A model generated the notes under the pieces. It was not told where the DNA came from and searched no databases. It was given only the letters and a program-made list of their open reading frames with translations. This document shows, in pieces, positions 1-7,510 of a stretch of 64,000 nucleotides of DNA. The position numbers and the translations under genes were made by a program. Origin of the DNA: Flavobacterium sp. 1 (lineage in GTDB: Bacteria; Bacteroidota; Bacteroidia; Flavobacteriales; Flavobacteriaceae); contig NZ_PGER01000001.1 of the NCBI RefSeq assembly GCF_002797935.1, positions 4,712,001 through 4,776,000 of the forward strand. Reading direction: 5' to 3'. Every line of letters begins with the position of its first letter. Position 1 is the first letter of the stretch.

Positions 1-1
1 A

Positions 2-988
2 CGCAAAGGAATCAAATTGAATGTTTTTGCGATTGCGAATTCTAAAAGTATTCTTCTTAATAAAAACGGTGTTTCACCAAACTGGAGAAATGAAATCCAA
101 ACAGCTGGAATTTCTTATACAATTGAAGATGTTATTGCTTACGCAAATGAGCACCACTTGGAGAATTTGATTGCCATTGATAACTCGGCTTCTACTTCTT
201 TTGTTGAAAATTATATCAAATTGGCAGAAAACAGTTTTGACTTGATTTCGTCTAATAAAGTAGCCAATACATTGAGTTATTCGTTTTACAAAGAGCTGCG
301 ACAAGTATTGGAAGAAAACCAAAAAACATATTTGTATGAAACGAACGTAGGTGCAGGTTTGCCATTGATTGATACGATAAAATTATTGCACTTATCGGGT
401 GAAAATATCACTAAGATAAAGGGCGTTTTCTCGGGAACTTTGAGCTATTTGTTCAATAATTTTTCTGCGAAAGATGCCCCGTTCAGCGAAATATTAAAAG
501 AAGCCATCGATAACGGTTACACCGAACCAGACCCAAGAGAAGACCTTTGCGGAAATGACGTAGGTAGAAAATTATTGATATTGGCTAGAGAATTAGACCT
601 GCAAAATGAGTTTGAGGAGATTTCGATTCAGAATTTAATTCCGGAGCATTTGCGTGAAGGAGATGTTTCTGATTTCTTAAATAAATTATCAGAGTTTGAC
701 CCAATTTATGCTAAAATTAAAGCAGATCAGCAACCAAACCATGTGTTGCGATACATCGGGGAATTATCTGGTGATTTGCAAAATGATAAAGGGAATCTGG
801 AAGTAAAATTGGTTTCGGTGCCAAAAGAAACTGCTTTGGGCGGATTGAAAGGTTCGGATTCTTTCTTCGAAATTTACACGGAATCTTATGGAGACCGACC
901 AATCGTGATTCAAGGAGCTGGAGCGGGATCGGCAGTAACAGCGAGAGGAGTTTTTGGAGATATTTTGAGATTATCGGATAAAGGGTAA
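2..988 (+). CDS. thrA: Homoserine dehydrogenase domain, 3' part (ThrA-type, 5' end outside window)
   Basis: The reading frame is open from the window edge, so this is the C-terminal part of a longer protein, about 328 residues visible. The sequence resembles the homoserine dehydrogenase half of bifunctional aspartokinase/homoserine dehydrogenase (ThrA): an ANSK stretch near the start, ETNVGAGLP and KGVFSGTLSYL in the middle, then DPREDLCGNDVGRKLLILAR, and a GAGAGSAVTARGVFGD C-terminus. The enzyme reduces aspartate semialdehyde to homoserine, the branch point to threonine and methionine. The metZ gene lies about 840 bp downstream, which fits a methionine role. Whether an aspartokinase domain is fused at the N-terminus cannot be seen; the ThrA-like sequence and the open 5' end suggest it. 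Confidence 0.9.
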   Translation, partial: RKGIKLNVFAIANSKSILLNKNGVSPNWRNEIQTAGISYTIEDVIAYANEHHLENLIAIDNSASTSFVENYIKLAENSFDLISSNKVANTLSYSFYKELRQVLEENQKTYLYETNVGAGLPLIDTIKLLHLSGENITKIKGVFSGTLSYLFNNFSAKDAPFSEILKEAIDNGYTEPDPREDLCGNDVGRKLLILARELDLQNEFEEISIQNLIPEHLREGDVSDFLNKLSEFDPIYAKIKADQQPNHVLRYIGELSGDLQNDKGNLEVKLVSVPKETALGGLKGSDSFFEIYTESYGDRPIVIQGAGAGSAVTARGVFGDILRLSDKG

Positions 989-1071
989 TGATTTAAGATT
1001 GCAGATTTTAGATATAAAAATAACCGTTGAATCTGCGTTAGAAAAATCGCATTATCAGCATTAAAAAAATT

Positions 1072-1314
1072 ATGATAGAAGTTTTTAGGGGGTCGTATTT
1101 TGAAGCAATGAATGTTAGAAATTTATTAGAAGGAAAAGAAATTTCAGTTTTTACTCAAAATGAATATATGTCAAATATTGAGCCTTGGGTTGTTGCATCG
1201 GGAGGTTTAAATCCTGTAAAACTTCAAGTCGATGAATTGGATTTAGACGTATCAAGAATAATAGTTGATGATTATTTAAATGGCAATAATAATTTAGAAA
1301 CTGGAGAAAAATAA
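1072..1314 (+). CDS. DUF2007-like small protein
   Basis: An 80-residue soluble protein with no signal peptide. The pattern VFRGSYFEAMNVRNLLEGKEISVFTQNEYMSN resembles the DUF2007 family (putative signal-transducing protein), whose members have an opening strand, a helix carrying the AxxxxxLLE motif and a short beta unit. The function of the family is not established. It lies between the homoserine dehydrogenase and OsmC genes in the same direction and may be co-transcribed with them. The family call rests on motif resemblance only. Confidence 0.7.
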   Translation: MIEVFRGSYFEAMNVRNLLEGKEISVFTQNEYMSNIEPWVVASGGLNPVKLQVDELDLDVSRIIVDDYLNGNNNLETGEK

Positions 1315-1352
1315 AAAAATTCGCATCATTAGCGTTTAAAAAAACAAGCAAA

Positions 1353-1787
1353 ATGAAAATAACACTTAACAGAGTAAACGACAACTTCCATTTTGAATTA
1401 AAAAATGAACGAGGTCACATTGTAAATGTTGATGCCCGTCCAGAATTTGGAGGAAATGATATGGGGCCAAGCCCAATGGAATTAGTATTAATGGGTGTCG
1501 CTGGCTGCAGTGGAATTGATATGATTTCGATTCTAAAAAAACAGCGCCAGGAAATCACTTCTTTCAAGGCTGAGGTAGAAGGCGAACGCGTACAAGTTGG
1601 CGAAGCAAAACCATTCAAAGATATTTATGTAGTTTTTTCTTTGGAAGGAAATATTAAAGAAGACAAAGCAGCAAAAGCAGCACAATTGTCTTTTGATAAA
1701 TATTGCTCAGTTTCTAAAACGGTAGAACCAACGGCAACAATACATTACAAAGTAGTTTTGAATGGAGTGGAATTAGCGAAAATCTAA
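1353..1787 (+). CDS. OsmC/Ohr family peroxiredoxin-like protein
   Basis: A 144-residue protein of normal OsmC length. Two conserved cysteine sites are visible: GVAGCSGIDMI (about residue 52) and FDKYCSVSKTV (about residue 115). The MGPSPMELVLMG stretch before the first is typical of the family. OsmC/Ohr proteins reduce organic hydroperoxides through a dithiol pair in the cytoplasm. It sits 39 bp before metZ and in the same direction, so co-transcription with methionine genes is likely. The physiological substrate cannot be told from sequence. Confidence 0.9.
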   Translation: MKITLNRVNDNFHFELKNERGHIVNVDARPEFGGNDMGPSPMELVLMGVAGCSGIDMISILKKQRQEITSFKAEVEGERVQVGEAKPFKDIYVVFSLEGNIKEDKAAKAAQLSFDKYCSVSKTVEPTATIHYKVVLNGVELAKI

Positions 1788-1826
1788 GACCACAAACAGC
1801 AAACTATCAACCATAAACATATTAAA

Positions 1827-2999
1827 ATGAGCGAAGAAGAATTTGGTTTTGAAACACAGGCCATCCGTAACCAATTAGAAAGAACACAATTTTTGGAGCA
1901 TTCAGTGCCTCTTTACTTAACGTCTAGTTTTGTATTTGAAGATGCTGAAGACATGCGTGCTTCTTTTGCAGATGAGAAAGACCGCAATATTTACAGTCGA
2001 TACAGTAATCCAAATACCAACGAATTCGTTGATAAAGTTTGCAAAATGGAAGGTGCTGAAGCTGGTTTTGCATTTGCATCAGGAATGGCTGCGGTGTATT
2101 CTACTTTTACTGCTTTGTTGAAATCAGGAGATCATATCGTTTCTGCCAGCAGTGTTTTTGGGGCAACCCATTCCTTGTTTGTGAATTATTTTCCAAAGTG
2201 GGGAATCGAAACTTCCTATTTTGATCTTACTAAACCGGAAACCATTGAGAGTTTTATAAAACCAAATACGAAGATACTTTTTGCCGAATCGCCAACCAAC
2301 CCAGCTGTTGATATTATTGATTTAGAACTTTTGGGAGCGATTGCCAAAAAACATAACTTGATTTTAATTATCGACAACTGTTTTGCTACGCCTTATCTTC
2401 AGCAGCCTATAAAATGGGGAGCGCATTTGGTAGTGCATTCTGCAACTAAATTGATTGATGGTCAAGGAAGAGTATTAGGAGGAATCACAGTAGGAAATGC
2501 CGATTTGATAAAAGATATTTATTTGTTTTCTCGACTGACAGGCCCTTCATTATCGCCTTTTAATGCTTGGGTATTGTCTAAAAGCTTGGAAACATTAGCA
2601 ATTCGTGTTGATCGACACTGTGAAAATGCAATGAAAGTAGCTGAGTTTTTAGAAAGACATCCAAACGTAAATACCGTTAAATATCCATTCTTGAAGTCGC
2701 ATCCGCAATACGAATTGGCCAAAAAGCAAATGAAATTAGGAGGGAATATTGTTGCTTTTGAAATTAAAGGCGGAATCGAAGCAGGAAGAGCCTTTTTGGA
2801 TAAAATAAGATTGTGTTCATTGTCTCCAAATCTGGGTGATACCAGAACAATCGTAACACATCCGGCCTCTACAACTCACAGTAAATTGACTGTGGAAGAA
2901 CGTTTGGCAGTGAGCATTACAGATGGATTGGTACGTGTTTCCGTAGGGCTTGAAACCGTGGAAGATGTTATTGCAGATTTAAAGCAGGCGCTTTCATAA
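1827..2999 (+). CDS. metZ: O-succinylhomoserine sulfhydrylase-type Cys/Met PLP enzyme
   Basis: A 390-residue protein of the Cys/Met metabolism PLP-dependent family. Landmarks in order: YSRYSNPNTNEF (about residue 58), FASGMAAVYSTF (about 83), ESPTNPAVDIID (about 152), and HSATKLIDGQGRVLGG, in which the Lys (about residue 209) should form the Schiff base with PLP. The IDGQGRVLGG extension is characteristic of MetZ rather than MetB or MetC, so the likely reaction is direct sulfhydrylation of an acylated homoserine to homocysteine. The upstream homoserine dehydrogenase and downstream sulfide-producing cys genes fit this. Which acyl-homoserine is used (succinyl or acetyl) is not decided here. Confidence 0.88.
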   Translation: MSEEEFGFETQAIRNQLERTQFLEHSVPLYLTSSFVFEDAEDMRASFADEKDRNIYSRYSNPNTNEFVDKVCKMEGAEAGFAFASGMAAVYSTFTALLKSGDHIVSASSVFGATHSLFVNYFPKWGIETSYFDLTKPETIESFIKPNTKILFAESPTNPAVDIIDLELLGAIAKKHNLILIIDNCFATPYLQQPIKWGAHLVVHSATKLIDGQGRVLGGITVGNADLIKDIYLFSRLTGPSLSPFNAWVLSKSLETLAIRVDRHCENAMKVAEFLERHPNVNTVKYPFLKSHPQYELAKKQMKLGGNIVAFEIKGGIEAGRAFLDKIRLCSLSPNLGDTRTIVTHPASTTHSKLTVEERLAVSITDGLVRVSVGLETVEDVIADLKQALS

Positions 3000-3117
3000 A
3001 TAATATTAATTTTAGAATGATGATTAATGATTTTAGATTGCAGATTTGTATTGCTTTCAAAAATTGTTAATCATCATTTATTTTTTTTAAAATTTGATTC
3101 ACATTTTCTCTTATCAT

Positions 3118-3636
3118 ATGAAACCAAGACTTATCATTTTATCGGATTTGTGGGGAAAAGAAAAATCAGACTGGGTTTCTGGTTATGTTGAATTATTGAA
3201 GGATAAATTCGAAATTCAATATTATGATTGCTGTGAATTGGGCGAAATTGACAAAACATATTATACCGAAGAAAATCTCCATAGTCAGTTTATTAATGGA
3301 GGAATAGAGAAAGGTATGGAGAATCTTTTGAAAAGAGAAAAGAATCAAATCGATATTCTAGCTTTCAGTATAGGCGGAACGATTGCTTGGAAAGCAGCTT
3401 TAAAAGATTTGAAAGTTAGAAATTTATTAGCGGTTTCATCAACAAGATTACGGTGTGAGGATAAAATTCCTAATGGAGCAATAAAACTATATTATGGAGA
3501 AAATGACAGTAATATTCCAAACAAGAATTGGCTTCAAACACATTCGATAGATTTTGAAATCATAAAAAATAAAGAACACGATTTCTATACTGAAAAGGAA
3601 TTTGCAGATTCAATTTGTGCCGAAATTTTAAAATAG
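3118..3636 (+). CDS. Small alpha/beta hydrolase-like protein
   Basis: About 172 residues from the ATG at 3118; an upstream TTG at 3094 is possible, but ATG gives a normal start MKPRLIILSDLWG. The sequence shows an alpha/beta-hydrolase layout: a first strand with the DLWG turn, a nucleophile-elbow-like DILAFSIGGTIAW around residue 88 (Ser as candidate nucleophile), and a late KEHDFYT supplying a His. It is shorter than a full hydrolase, so it may be a minimal RBBP9-like member or non-catalytic. It lies alone between metZ and the Rrf2 regulator. No substrate can be proposed. Confidence 0.6.
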   Translation: MKPRLIILSDLWGKEKSDWVSGYVELLKDKFEIQYYDCCELGEIDKTYYTEENLHSQFINGGIEKGMENLLKREKNQIDILAFSIGGTIAWKAALKDLKVRNLLAVSSTRLRCEDKIPNGAIKLYYGENDSNIPNKNWLQTHSIDFEIIKNKEHDFYTEKEFADSICAEILK

Positions 3637-3728
3637 TTTCATACAATTTGCTGATAAAAGGATAAAGTTTGTAGTTTCGTAAATATAATTTCAATGTGAT
3701 TTAAATCTTAAAATCAAAAACATTCTAA

Positions 3729-4139
3729 ATGCTTTCAAAGAAAACAAAATACGGAATTAAGGCTTTGACATTTTTGGCCAGACGTGAGAATAAAGAGCCT
3801 GTTGCTATTGCTGAAATTGCCCAAAGCGAGCATATATCAATTAAATTTCTGGAAAGTATTTTGTTATTACTCAGAAACTCTGGTTTTTTAGGAGCAAAAA
3901 AAGGAAAAGGCGGTGGCTACTATCTGATAAAAGACCCAAAAGATATCAGTATGGCCAAAGTATATCGCATCCTCGAAGGACCAATCGCTTTGCTTCCTTG
4001 CGCGAGTCACAATTTTTATGAAAGATGTGATGATTGTGACGACGAAACCAATTGTGGCGCACGTCGCTTAATGACTCAGGTTAGGGACAATACGCTTAAG
4101 GTTCTTGAAAATAACACTCTGGCAGACATTGCATTATAA
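3729..4139 (+). CDS. Rrf2 family transcriptional regulator
   Basis: A 136-residue protein of normal Rrf2 length. The N-terminus MLSKKTKYGIKALTFLAR and the wing GFLGAKKGKGGGYYL are classic for the family, and the winged helix covers about residues 1-80. Four cysteines follow (LPCASHNFYERCDDCDDETNC, about residues 95-116), compatible with Fe-S or redox sensing as in IscR-like members. It lies immediately upstream of the cysH sulfate assimilation operon and in the same direction, so by analogy with CymR it may control sulfur assimilation. The regulatory target is inferred from position only. Confidence 0.9.
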   Translation: MLSKKTKYGIKALTFLARRENKEPVAIAEIAQSEHISIKFLESILLLLRNSGFLGAKKGKGGGYYLIKDPKDISMAKVYRILEGPIALLPCASHNFYERCDDCDDETNCGARRLMTQVRDNTLKVLENNTLADIAL

Positions 4140-4165
4140 TTTATTAAATTTTATTTAAAAATAAT

Positions 4166-4194
4166 TTTGAATTTAAAAAAAAGTGTTACTTTTG
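4166..4194 (+). promoter_or_regulatory. Bacteroidota-type promoter for the cysH operon
   Basis: TTTG at 4166-4169 and TACTTTTG (TAnnTTTG) at 4187-4194 are separated by 17 bp, a good match to the Bacteroidota -33/-7 consensus. Transcription should start near 4201, leaving a leader of roughly 98 nt before the cysH ATG. Confidence 0.75.
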
Positions 4195-4254
4195 CAAAGT
4201 AATCTAGTAAGCCGATAGGGTAATGGATTTAAATAAAAATCAAATCTGCTTTTT

Positions 4255-4284
4255 CTCTCTCCTTTGGAGAGGGTTGGGTTGAGG
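4255..4284 (+). repeat. Pyrimidine/purine stem-loop repeat in the cysH leader
   Basis: CTCTCC-TTT-GGAGAG stem-loop followed by a G-rich tail (GGTTGGGTTGAGG). The layout (pyrimidine arm, TTT loop, purine arm, G-rich tail) matches the palindromes that bound the DUF559 element in metH at 17479 and 17900. It lies in the 5' UTR about 15 bp before the cysH start and could affect mRNA folding or stability. Confidence 0.6.
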
Positions 4285-4298
4285 AAAACATAAAAGAT

Positions 4299-5000
4299 AT
4301 GAGCACAGCAATAGCAAATACTTTATTAGAGAAAACAGCAGGTTTTTCCATTGAGGAAACCTTAGCTTTTTTAGCTAATGAATACAAAGGGAAAGTAGTT
4401 TTTTCGACTTCATTTGGTCAGGAAGACCAGGTTATAACCGTTTTGATTGCCAAAAATGAGTTACCGATAAATATTTTTACCCTTGACACAGGAAGATTAT
4501 TTCAAGAAACCTATGATGTTTTTCATAGAACAATAAAAAAATACAAAGTAGCTATTCAAACTTATTTTCCAGAAGCCAGCGATGTAGAAAATTTATTGAA
4601 TAAAAAAGGACCGAACAGTTTTTATGAATCGGTAGAGAACAGAAAGGAATGTTGTTTTATTCGAAAAGTAGCGCCATTGACCAAAGCTTTGAAAGGAAAT
4701 GAAATTTGGATCACTGGTTTACGTGCCGAGCAATCAGAAAATAGAAATGATTTGGCAGTATTTGAATACGATGCACATTTCAATATTATAAAATTCAATC
4801 CATTGTTGAAATGGAGTTTGGCTGATGTTCAAAAGTATATTGATGATAATAACGTACCGCAAAACGCTTTACACAAAAAGGGTTTTGTAAGTATCGGTTG
4901 TGCGCCATGTACGAGAGCTATTGCCGAAGGAGAAGATATCAGAGCAGGAAGATGGTCATGGGAATCTAGTCATAAAGAATGCGGATTACACCAGAAGTAG
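4299..5000 (+). CDS. cysH: Adenylylsulfate (APS/PAPS) reductase
   Basis: A 233-residue PAPS-reductase-family enzyme that reduces activated sulfate to sulfite. The PP-loop-type region FSTSFGQEDQVI is near residue 33. A CC pair is present in RKECCFIRKVAPL (about residue 117) and a CxxC in IGCAPCTRAIAEGEDIRAGRW (about residue 205), so the four cysteines that hold a 4Fe-4S cluster in APS reductases are present, with the catalytic Cys in the C-terminal ECGLH. The cluster cysteines favour APS over PAPS as substrate; no cysC kinase is present in the window, which agrees. It is the first gene of the sulfate assimilation series. Confidence 0.93.
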   Translation: MSTAIANTLLEKTAGFSIEETLAFLANEYKGKVVFSTSFGQEDQVITVLIAKNELPINIFTLDTGRLFQETYDVFHRTIKKYKVAIQTYFPEASDVENLLNKKGPNSFYESVENRKECCFIRKVAPLTKALKGNEIWITGLRAEQSENRNDLAVFEYDAHFNIIKFNPLLKWSLADVQKYIDDNNVPQNALHKKGFVSIGCAPCTRAIAEGEDIRAGRWSWESSHKECGLHQK

Positions 5001-5123
5001 GAAGGCAGATTTAGAGAATAGAAAATAGAATAAAGAGAATAGAAATAACAATAATAGTTGAGAGATTTTAGTCGAAGCCACAACAAGCTGAAACTTTAAA
5101 CTTTAAACTTTTAAACTTAAAAA

Positions 5124-6023
5124 ATGAGTTCAATATTAAAAACAAATGCTTTAGAAAGCGAAGCAATTTACATATTCAGAGAAGTAATTTCTCAATTTGA
5201 CAAACCCGTTTTGCTTTTTTCAGGCGGTAAAGATTCAATTACATTAGTGCGTTTGGCGCAAAAAGCATTTTTCCCAGCCAAAATTCCTTTTCCATTGCTA
5301 CACGTGGATACAGGACATAATTTCCCTGAAACGATTGCCTTTAGAGATAAATTGGTTGCTGAATTAGGTTTGGAATTAATCGTTCGTAACGTACAGGATG
5401 CTATTGACCAAGGTAAAGTAGTGGAAGAATCTGGTAAATATTCCAGCAGAAACAGTTTGCAGACGACTACATTATTAGACGCTATCGAAGAATTTAAATT
5501 TGATGCTTGTATAGGTGGAGCGCGTCGTGATGAAGAAAAAGCAAGAGCAAAAGAGCGTATTTTTTCTGTTCGTGATGATTTTGGACAATGGGATGAAAAA
5601 AACCAACGCCCTGAATTATTTGATCTTTTGAACGGAAAAATTGAAAATGGTCAAAACGTTCGTGTTTTTCCAATTTCAAACTGGACCGAATTGGATGTTT
5701 GGAGTTATATAGAACAAGAACAAATCGAAATTCCGTCGATTTACTTTTCACACAAACGTAAAGTGTTTATTAGAGACGGTATGATTTGGTCACATTCTCC
5801 TTTTGTGTACCAAGAAGAAGATGAAGAAATAGAAGAAAGAATTGTTCGTTTTAGAACTGTTGGAGATATGAGCTGTACCGCTGCGGTAGATTCGTATGCT
5901 GCAACAATTGCTGAAGTTGTTGGCGAAATCAGATCTTCGACTATTTCAGAAAGAGGAGCCAGAATCGATGACAAACGTTCTGAAGCTGCTATGGAAAAAA
6001 GAAAACAACAAGGGTACTTTTAG
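5124..6023 (+). CDS. cysD: Sulfate adenylyltransferase subunit 2
   Basis: A 299-residue ATP-pyrophosphatase-fold protein. The PP-motif LLFSGGKDSITL (about residue 30) binds ATP, and HVDTGHNFPE, GGARRDEEKARAKER and the C-terminal RGARIDDKRSEAAMEKRKQQGYF are characteristic of CysD. With CysN it forms adenylylsulfate from sulfate and ATP in the cytoplasm. The cysN gene follows after 153 bp, and cysH, which uses the product, lies just upstream. Confidence 0.96.
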   Translation: MSSILKTNALESEAIYIFREVISQFDKPVLLFSGGKDSITLVRLAQKAFFPAKIPFPLLHVDTGHNFPETIAFRDKLVAELGLELIVRNVQDAIDQGKVVEESGKYSSRNSLQTTTLLDAIEEFKFDACIGGARRDEEKARAKERIFSVRDDFGQWDEKNQRPELFDLLNGKIENGQNVRVFPISNWTELDVWSYIEQEQIEIPSIYFSHKRKVFIRDGMIWSHSPFVYQEEDEEIEERIVRFRTVGDMSCTAAVDSYAATIAEVVGEIRSSTISERGARIDDKRSEAAMEKRKQQGYF

Positions 6024-6176
6024 AAAACAATTATAAATTATGAATTATAAATTATGAATTGTTCCGACACATTTAAAATTTAAAATTCAACATTTAAAAT
6101 AAAAAAATCAAATTTAGAAGTTTACATAGAGGTGTTTTGGAAATCTTAAACCTTAAACTTTAAACAAAAAATAAGA

Positions 6177-7421
6177 ATGGAAGTTTTAAAAATAGCAACA
6201 GCTGGAAGCGTAGATGACGGAAAGAGTACTTTAATCGGAAGGTTATTATATGATACACAATCTTTAACTACCGATAAATTAGAAGCAATAGAAAAAAGCA
6301 GTAAGCAAAAAGGATACGATTATTTAGATTTTTCTTTGGCTACCGATGGTTTGGTTGCCGAGAGAGAACAAGGAATTACAATTGACGTAGCGCATATTTA
6401 TTTTTCGACTGCGAAAAAAAGTTACATTATTGCCGATACTCCGGGTCACGTAGAATATACTCGTAACATGGTTACCGGTGCATCGACTTCACAAGTGTCC
6501 ATCATTTTGATCGATGCCCGTAAAGGAGTTATTGAGCAAACGTACCGTCACTTTTTTATCAATAATTTATTGAGAGTAAAAGATGTGATTGTTGCGGTAA
6601 ACAAAATGGATTTGGTTGATTATTCGGAAGAAGTTTATAATAAAATCAAAGCTGATTTTCAGGCATTAAATGCAAAAAGCGCCTACAAAGAACAAAACGT
6701 AAGCTACATTCCGTTAAGTGCTTTAACAGGAGATAATGTAGTGGAAACATTAGGAAAAATGCCTTGGTACACTGGACAAACTATTCTGCAGCATTTGGAA
6801 GGTTTAGAGCCAAAAGATATTTACGATAACGGACAAGCTCGTTTCCCAGTGCAGACAGTAATTCGTCCAAAAACGGAAGAATACCACGACTTTAGAGGAT
6901 ATGCTGGAAAATTATACGGAAACAATATCAAAGTTGGAGATGCCGTTACAGTATTGCCTTCTTTGACAGAATCAAAAGTGACTAACATTCACTTTTTTGA
7001 CCAACAGTTTGATGAAGCTACGGCTGGTTCTTCAATTACTATCGAATTGGAAAATGACATCAATGTGACAAGAGGCGATATGATTGTAAAATCTAATGAG
7101 CTTCCTAGAGTTGAAAAAGACATCACAACAACAGTTTGCTGGATGGACAGCAAGAAATTAGTGGCTGGCGCAAAGTATTTTGTGCAGCACAATACCAATA
7201 GAGTTTTGGCAAAAATTGACAGTGTGAAAAATGTAATCGCAACCGATTATTCTGGAACAACCCCAGCAACTCAATTAGCTATTAATGAAATTGGAGAAGT
7301 GACCATTAAATTGAGCAAAGCCATTTATTTTGATGCTTACACAGACAATAAATCAAATGGAGCCTTCATCTTGATAGATGCCGCAACCAACACAACAGCA
7401 GGAGTTGGATTTATAAAATAG
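6177..7421 (+). CDS. cysN: Sulfate adenylyltransferase subunit 1 (GTPase)
   Basis: A 414-residue EF-Tu-like GTPase. The G motifs are clear: GSVDDGKSTL (P-loop, about residue 10), DTPGHVEYTRNM (about 87), and VNKMDLVD (about 142). EF-Tu-like barrel domains follow. GTP hydrolysis drives APS synthesis by the CysD partner. The length fits a stand-alone CysN without a fused CysC (APS kinase) domain, consistent with an APS-reductase pathway. The spacer before it contains low-complexity phrases (see findings). Confidence 0.95.
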   Translation: MEVLKIATAGSVDDGKSTLIGRLLYDTQSLTTDKLEAIEKSSKQKGYDYLDFSLATDGLVAEREQGITIDVAHIYFSTAKKSYIIADTPGHVEYTRNMVTGASTSQVSIILIDARKGVIEQTYRHFFINNLLRVKDVIVAVNKMDLVDYSEEVYNKIKADFQALNAKSAYKEQNVSYIPLSALTGDNVVETLGKMPWYTGQTILQHLEGLEPKDIYDNGQARFPVQTVIRPKTEEYHDFRGYAGKLYGNNIKVGDAVTVLPSLTESKVTNIHFFDQQFDEATAGSSITIELENDINVTRGDMIVKSNELPRVEKDITTTVCWMDSKKLVAGAKYFVQHNTNRVLAKIDSVKNVIATDYSGTTPATQLAINEIGEVTIKLSKAIYFDAYTDNKSNGAFILIDAATNTTAGVGFIK

Positions 7422-7510
7422 TTGATAGTTAATGGCTTGTAGTTGATAGTTATGATTACAACGGCCATACACCAGCAACAATAGACAATAGACAAAAAAA
7501 ACTAAATAAG

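Noticed and set aside
4223..4282. 19-codon frame (MDLNKNQICFFSLLWRGLG) in the cysH leader as an attenuator peptide
   Set aside because: Only one Cys and no Met run, it is formed by the stem-loop repeat, and no competing terminator is present before cysH.
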